Of a DNA stretch of 64,000 nucleotides, positions 61,678 to 64,000 are shown piece by piece. The DNA comes from Nonomuraea coxensis DSM 45129 (GTDB lineage Bacteria; Actinomycetota; Actinomycetes; Streptosporangiales; Streptosporangiaceae): assembly GCF_019397265.1 (NCBI RefSeq), contig NZ_CP068985.1, forward strand, positions 7,537,001 to 7,601,000. The letters run 5' to 3'. A program made the translations under genes and the position numbers. Numbering within the stretch: position 1 is the stretch's first letter; the number at the start of each line of letters is the position of its first letter. The notes below the pieces were generated by a model, which was not told the DNA's origin, did not search any database, and worked only from the letters and a program-made list of their open reading frames with translations.

Positions 61678-63375
61678 ATGGACGCAGGCAAGGCGATCTT
61701 CGAAACCGTCGACAAGCTTCGCCAGCGGCGCACCGGCCCGCTGATCCTGGAGCTCGATCTCACCGAGGGCGTCACGGAAGGGCCGCCGACGGATCCGCTG
61801 GCCGCCGTGTTGTCCATGCGCAAGACGCGCCTCGCGGACGTCATCGGCGGGCTGCGGCGGGCGCGGCGGGACTCCCGGGTGAAGGGGCTGGTCGTCAGGA
61901 TCGGCGGGCAGCCGCTGGGGCTCGCCATGGTGCAGGAGCTGCGCCAGGCGGTTCTCCACTTCCGGGCCAGCGGGAAGCTGACCGTCGCGTTCGCCGAGAC
62001 GTTCGGCGAGTTCGCGGGCGGCACCGTGCCCTACTACCTGGCGAGCGCCTTCGAGCGGGTCTACCTGCAGCCGAGCGGGGACGTCGGGCTCACCGGCGTC
62101 GCGGTGGAGCAGCGCTTCCTCAAGGGCGCGCTGACCAAGCTGGGCGTCGGCTACGAGCTCGGCCAGCGGCACGAGTACAAGACCGCCGCCAACACCTTCA
62201 CCCAGGACCACATGACCGAGCCGCACCGCGAGTCGATCGGCCGGATCGTGGAGTCGATCACCGAGACCGTGATCGGCGGGATCGCGGAGGGGCGGCGGCT
62301 GGACCCGGGCAAGGTGCGCGAGCTGATCGACCGGGGCCCGTTCACGGCCTCCGAGGCGCACGAGGCCGGGCTGGTGGACGGGCTGGCGTACCGGGACGAG
62401 GTGTACGACGAGCTCAAGCGGGCGGCGGGCGCGGAGGCCAACCTGCTGTACGTCTCCCGCTACGCGCGGGCGGCCACCGTCAGGAAGCTGCCGCACCCCG
62501 GGGCCGACGGGATCGCGCTCGTCCACGGCATCGGCATGATCAAGACGGGCCGCAGCGGCCGCAGCCCGCTCGGCGGCGGCGGGGCCATGGGCTCCGACAC
62601 GATCAGCGCCGCGCTGCGCGCGGCCCGCCGCGACGAGCACGTCAAGGCCGTGGTGTTCCGGGTGGACAGCCCCGGCGGCTCGTACGTGGCCTCCGACACG
62701 GTCTGGCGCGAGGTGTCGCTGACGCGGAAGGTCAAGCCGGTCATCGTCTCTATGGGCGACCTGGCGGCCTCCGGCGGCTACTTCGTGGCGATGGCCGCCG
62801 ACGTGATCGTGGCCCAGCCTGGGACGCTGACGGGGTCGATCGGCGTGTACGGCGGCAAGCCGGTCTTCGCCGACCTCCTCCAGCGGATGGGGATCAGCAC
62901 GGAGATGGTGGCCGAGGGGGCCAACGCCGGCATGTTCTCCACCTCGCGCGCCTTCTCCCCCGAGCAGTGGGACCGGATCAACGCCTGGCTCGACCGCATC
63001 TACGACGACTTCGTGAGCAAGGTGGCGAGGAGCCGGGACCTCAGCCGCGAGCGTACGCACGAGCTGGCCCGCGGCCGGGTCTGGACCGGCGCGGACGCGC
63101 GGGCCAACGGCCTGGTGGACGAGCTCGGCGGCCTGGAGGACGCCCTGGCGATGGCCAGGAAGCGGGCCGGGCTGGGCGAGGACGCGCCGGTGCGGACGTA
63201 TCCGCGGCTCAACCCGCTGGAGCGGCTGCGCGGCCCGGACTCCAGCGAGGACAAGTCCGCCGCCCTGGCCAGGATCCGCCTCGACGCCTGGGGGCCGCTG
63301 GCCCGTCTGTCGGCCGAGCTGGGCCTGCCCGCCGCCGGCCCGCTGATCCTGCCCGAGTGGTACACGATCCGCTGA
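61678..63375 (+). CDS. sppA: SppA-like signal peptide peptidase (67 kDa type)
   Basis: Serine protease of the S49 family, 565 residues, with two tandem domains. The catalytic Lys168 (HEYKTAAN) lies in the first and Ser365 (MGDLAASGGYF) in the second, as in long-form SppA. No signal peptide or N-terminal membrane helix is visible, unlike E. coli SppA, so it may act in the cytoplasm or be peripheral. ATG 61678 follows TAGGGTGAG. It removes leftover signal peptides or membrane debris. Confidence 0.92.
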   Translation: MDAGKAIFETVDKLRQRRTGPLILELDLTEGVTEGPPTDPLAAVLSMRKTRLADVIGGLRRARRDSRVKGLVVRIGGQPLGLAMVQELRQAVLHFRASGKLTVAFAETFGEFAGGTVPYYLASAFERVYLQPSGDVGLTGVAVEQRFLKGALTKLGVGYELGQRHEYKTAANTFTQDHMTEPHRESIGRIVESITETVIGGIAEGRRLDPGKVRELIDRGPFTASEAHEAGLVDGLAYRDEVYDELKRAAGAEANLLYVSRYARAATVRKLPHPGADGIALVHGIGMIKTGRSGRSPLGGGGAMGSDTISAALRAARRDEHVKAVVFRVDSPGGSYVASDTVWREVSLTRKVKPVIVSMGDLAASGGYFVAMAADVIVAQPGTLTGSIGVYGGKPVFADLLQRMGISTEMVAEGANAGMFSTSRAFSPEQWDRINAWLDRIYDDFVSKVARSRDLSRERTHELARGRVWTGADARANGLVDELGGLEDALAMARKRAGLGEDAPVRTYPRLNPLERLRGPDSSEDKSAALARIRLDAWGPLARLSAELGLPAAGPLILPEWYTIR

Positions 63376-63388
63376 CCGGCGCGGGCCG

Positions 63389-63865
63389 CTACACCGGGCG
63401 GTAGCGGCCCCGCAGGCGGACCAGCGGCTGAAGCGTCGCGTCGACGTAGGTCACGCCCAGCACGGCGGCGATGAAGAGCGTGTGGTCGCCGGCCGGGACC
63501 ACCTGCGTGGTCTCGGCCTCCAGCGCGGCCACCCCGCCCTCCACCACCAGCGCCTCCGTGTGCGCCCCCCGATGGTGCGGCAGCCCCGCCACCAGCAGGC
63601 GGGCGCTGGGCCTGCCCGGGGTGGCGAAGCGGCTGGCGACGGCCGCCTGCCCCGCCGACAGCAGGGAGGCGGCCCAGCGGTCCCGCCGGAGCATGACCTC
63701 GTGCAGGTAGCCGCCGCCGGCCAGGCTGACCAGCACGAGCGGAGGCTCCAGGGACACCGACAGCAGCCCCGACACGGTGGTGCCGAGGTCGTCGCGCCCG
63801 TCGCGCACGGTCACGACGGCGACCCCGCCGGCGAGCTGCGCCATCGCCTCCGTGAACTCGCTCAC
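63389..63865 (-). CDS. Flavin reductase-domain protein
   Basis: Protein of 158 residues with the FMN-binding flavin-reductase-like fold. FTEAMAQLAGGVAVVTVRDG, TTVSGLLSVSLEPPLVLVSL and a late GDHTLFIAAVLGV are the usual strands. It could supply reduced flavin to a two-component monooxygenase elsewhere or act on its own. Its end converges with sppA, 13 bases away. The start lies 16 bases after the substrate-binding protein gene. Confidence 0.88.
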   Translation of the reverse strand: MSEFTEAMAQLAGGVAVVTVRDGRDDLGTTVSGLLSVSLEPPLVLVSLAGGGYLHEVMLRRDRWAASLLSAGQAAVASRFATPGRPSARLLVAGLPHHRGAHTEALVVEGGVAALEAETTQVVPAGDHTLFIAAVLGVTYVDATLQPLVRLRGRYRPV

Positions 63866-63881
63866 CGCGCGCGCACGCCGA

Positions 63882-64000
63882 TCAGGCCAGGCCGTTGGTG
63901 GTCAGCCATTCCTTGGCGACCGTGGCGGGCTCGTCCTTGTTGACGGAGATCTGCTGCATCATCTGGAGCAGCGAGTCGGTCGTCAGCTTGGCCGAGACGG
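63882..64000 (-). CDS. Glycine betaine/choline-type ABC substrate-binding protein (C-terminal end only)
   Basis: Only the last 38 codons are in the window: SAKLTTDSLLQMMQQISVN then KDEPATVAKEWLTTNGLA and stop. This tail is typical of OpuAC/ProX substrate-binding proteins. The rest of the gene and its transporter lie beyond the window edge. The flavin-reductase gene follows on the same strand. Confidence 0.7.
   Translation of the reverse strand, partial: VSAKLTTDSLLQMMQQISVNKDEPATVAKEWLTTNGLA

Noticed and set aside
60262-63375. 1037-codon frame starting inside the second subtilase
   Set aside because: Real coding begins at ATG 61678 (SppA); the upstream portion is a shifted reading of the subtilase and intergenic DNA.

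Overview
The window comes from a very GC-rich actinomycete with the gene content of the Streptosporangiaceae (Nonomuraea/Actinomadura-like). This rests on third-codon positions that are almost always G or C, frequent GTG starts, the actinobacterial pair of a short MetE-like protein next to ligA, the GlgE pathway of alpha-glucan synthesis, and several tandem Ser/Thr kinases. No rRNA, tRNA, CRISPR array or insertion sequence is visible. The genus is an inference and was not tested by alignment.

Layout. 1-4.3 kb: a CitA/DcuS-type sensor kinase (cut by the window edge) divergent from a complete tripartite tricarboxylate transporter (tctC-tctB-tctA). 4.3-10.8 kb: an MFS exporter, then a gatC-gatA-X-Y-gatB block in which the tRNA amidotransferase genes are split by an ATPase (GPNSSGKS Walker A) and a translationally coupled DUF4276/TOPRIM-like protein. 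This is the best candidate for an undescribed, possibly defensive, module. 11-20.6 kb: a GGDEF-EAL protein, ligA, a MetE-like protein, an MBL-fold hydrolase, mnmA, a DUF695-like protein and a cysteine desulfurase. MnmA and the desulfurase share the tRNA 2-thiouridine sulfur pathway. 20.6-25.3 kb: two TetR-controlled export units (TetR + MFS; TetR divergent from a DrrAB-type ABC exporter), each with palindromic operator candidates. 25.3-27.1 kb: etfB-etfA. 27.3-32.7 kb: three Ser/Thr kinases in a row with Pro-rich linkers and membrane tails.

32.8-43.5 kb is accessory-like. It holds a YbaK deacylase, a Tat-exported amine oxidase, an operon of a coiled-coil protein, a PP-loop ATP-pyrophosphatase with a four-Cys cluster and an M55 D-aminopeptidase, then an enoyl-CoA hydratase, a cysteine-less HesB-fold protein, a CehA/McbA metallohydrolase, a thioesterase, and an XRE-ImmA/IrrE protease overlapping an unknown partner. 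43.6-46.4 kb: a secreted N-acetylmuramoyl-L-alanine amidase whose 3' end overlaps that of a convergent MurR/RpiR regulator, suggesting control by muropeptide or sugar phosphate.

46.4-57.5 kb is the alpha-glucan locus: glgP on one strand and glgE-treS-mak, then glgB, on the other. TreS turns trehalose into maltose, Mak phosphorylates it, GlgE polymerises maltose-1-phosphate, GlgB branches the chain and GlgP degrades it. An antisense DUF4328 membrane gene separates mak from glgB. 57.5-64 kb: two tandem secreted subtilases, a frameshifted remnant of a DUF234-type ATPase, a SppA-like protease, a flavin-reductase-domain protein and the end of a betaine-type substrate-binding protein.
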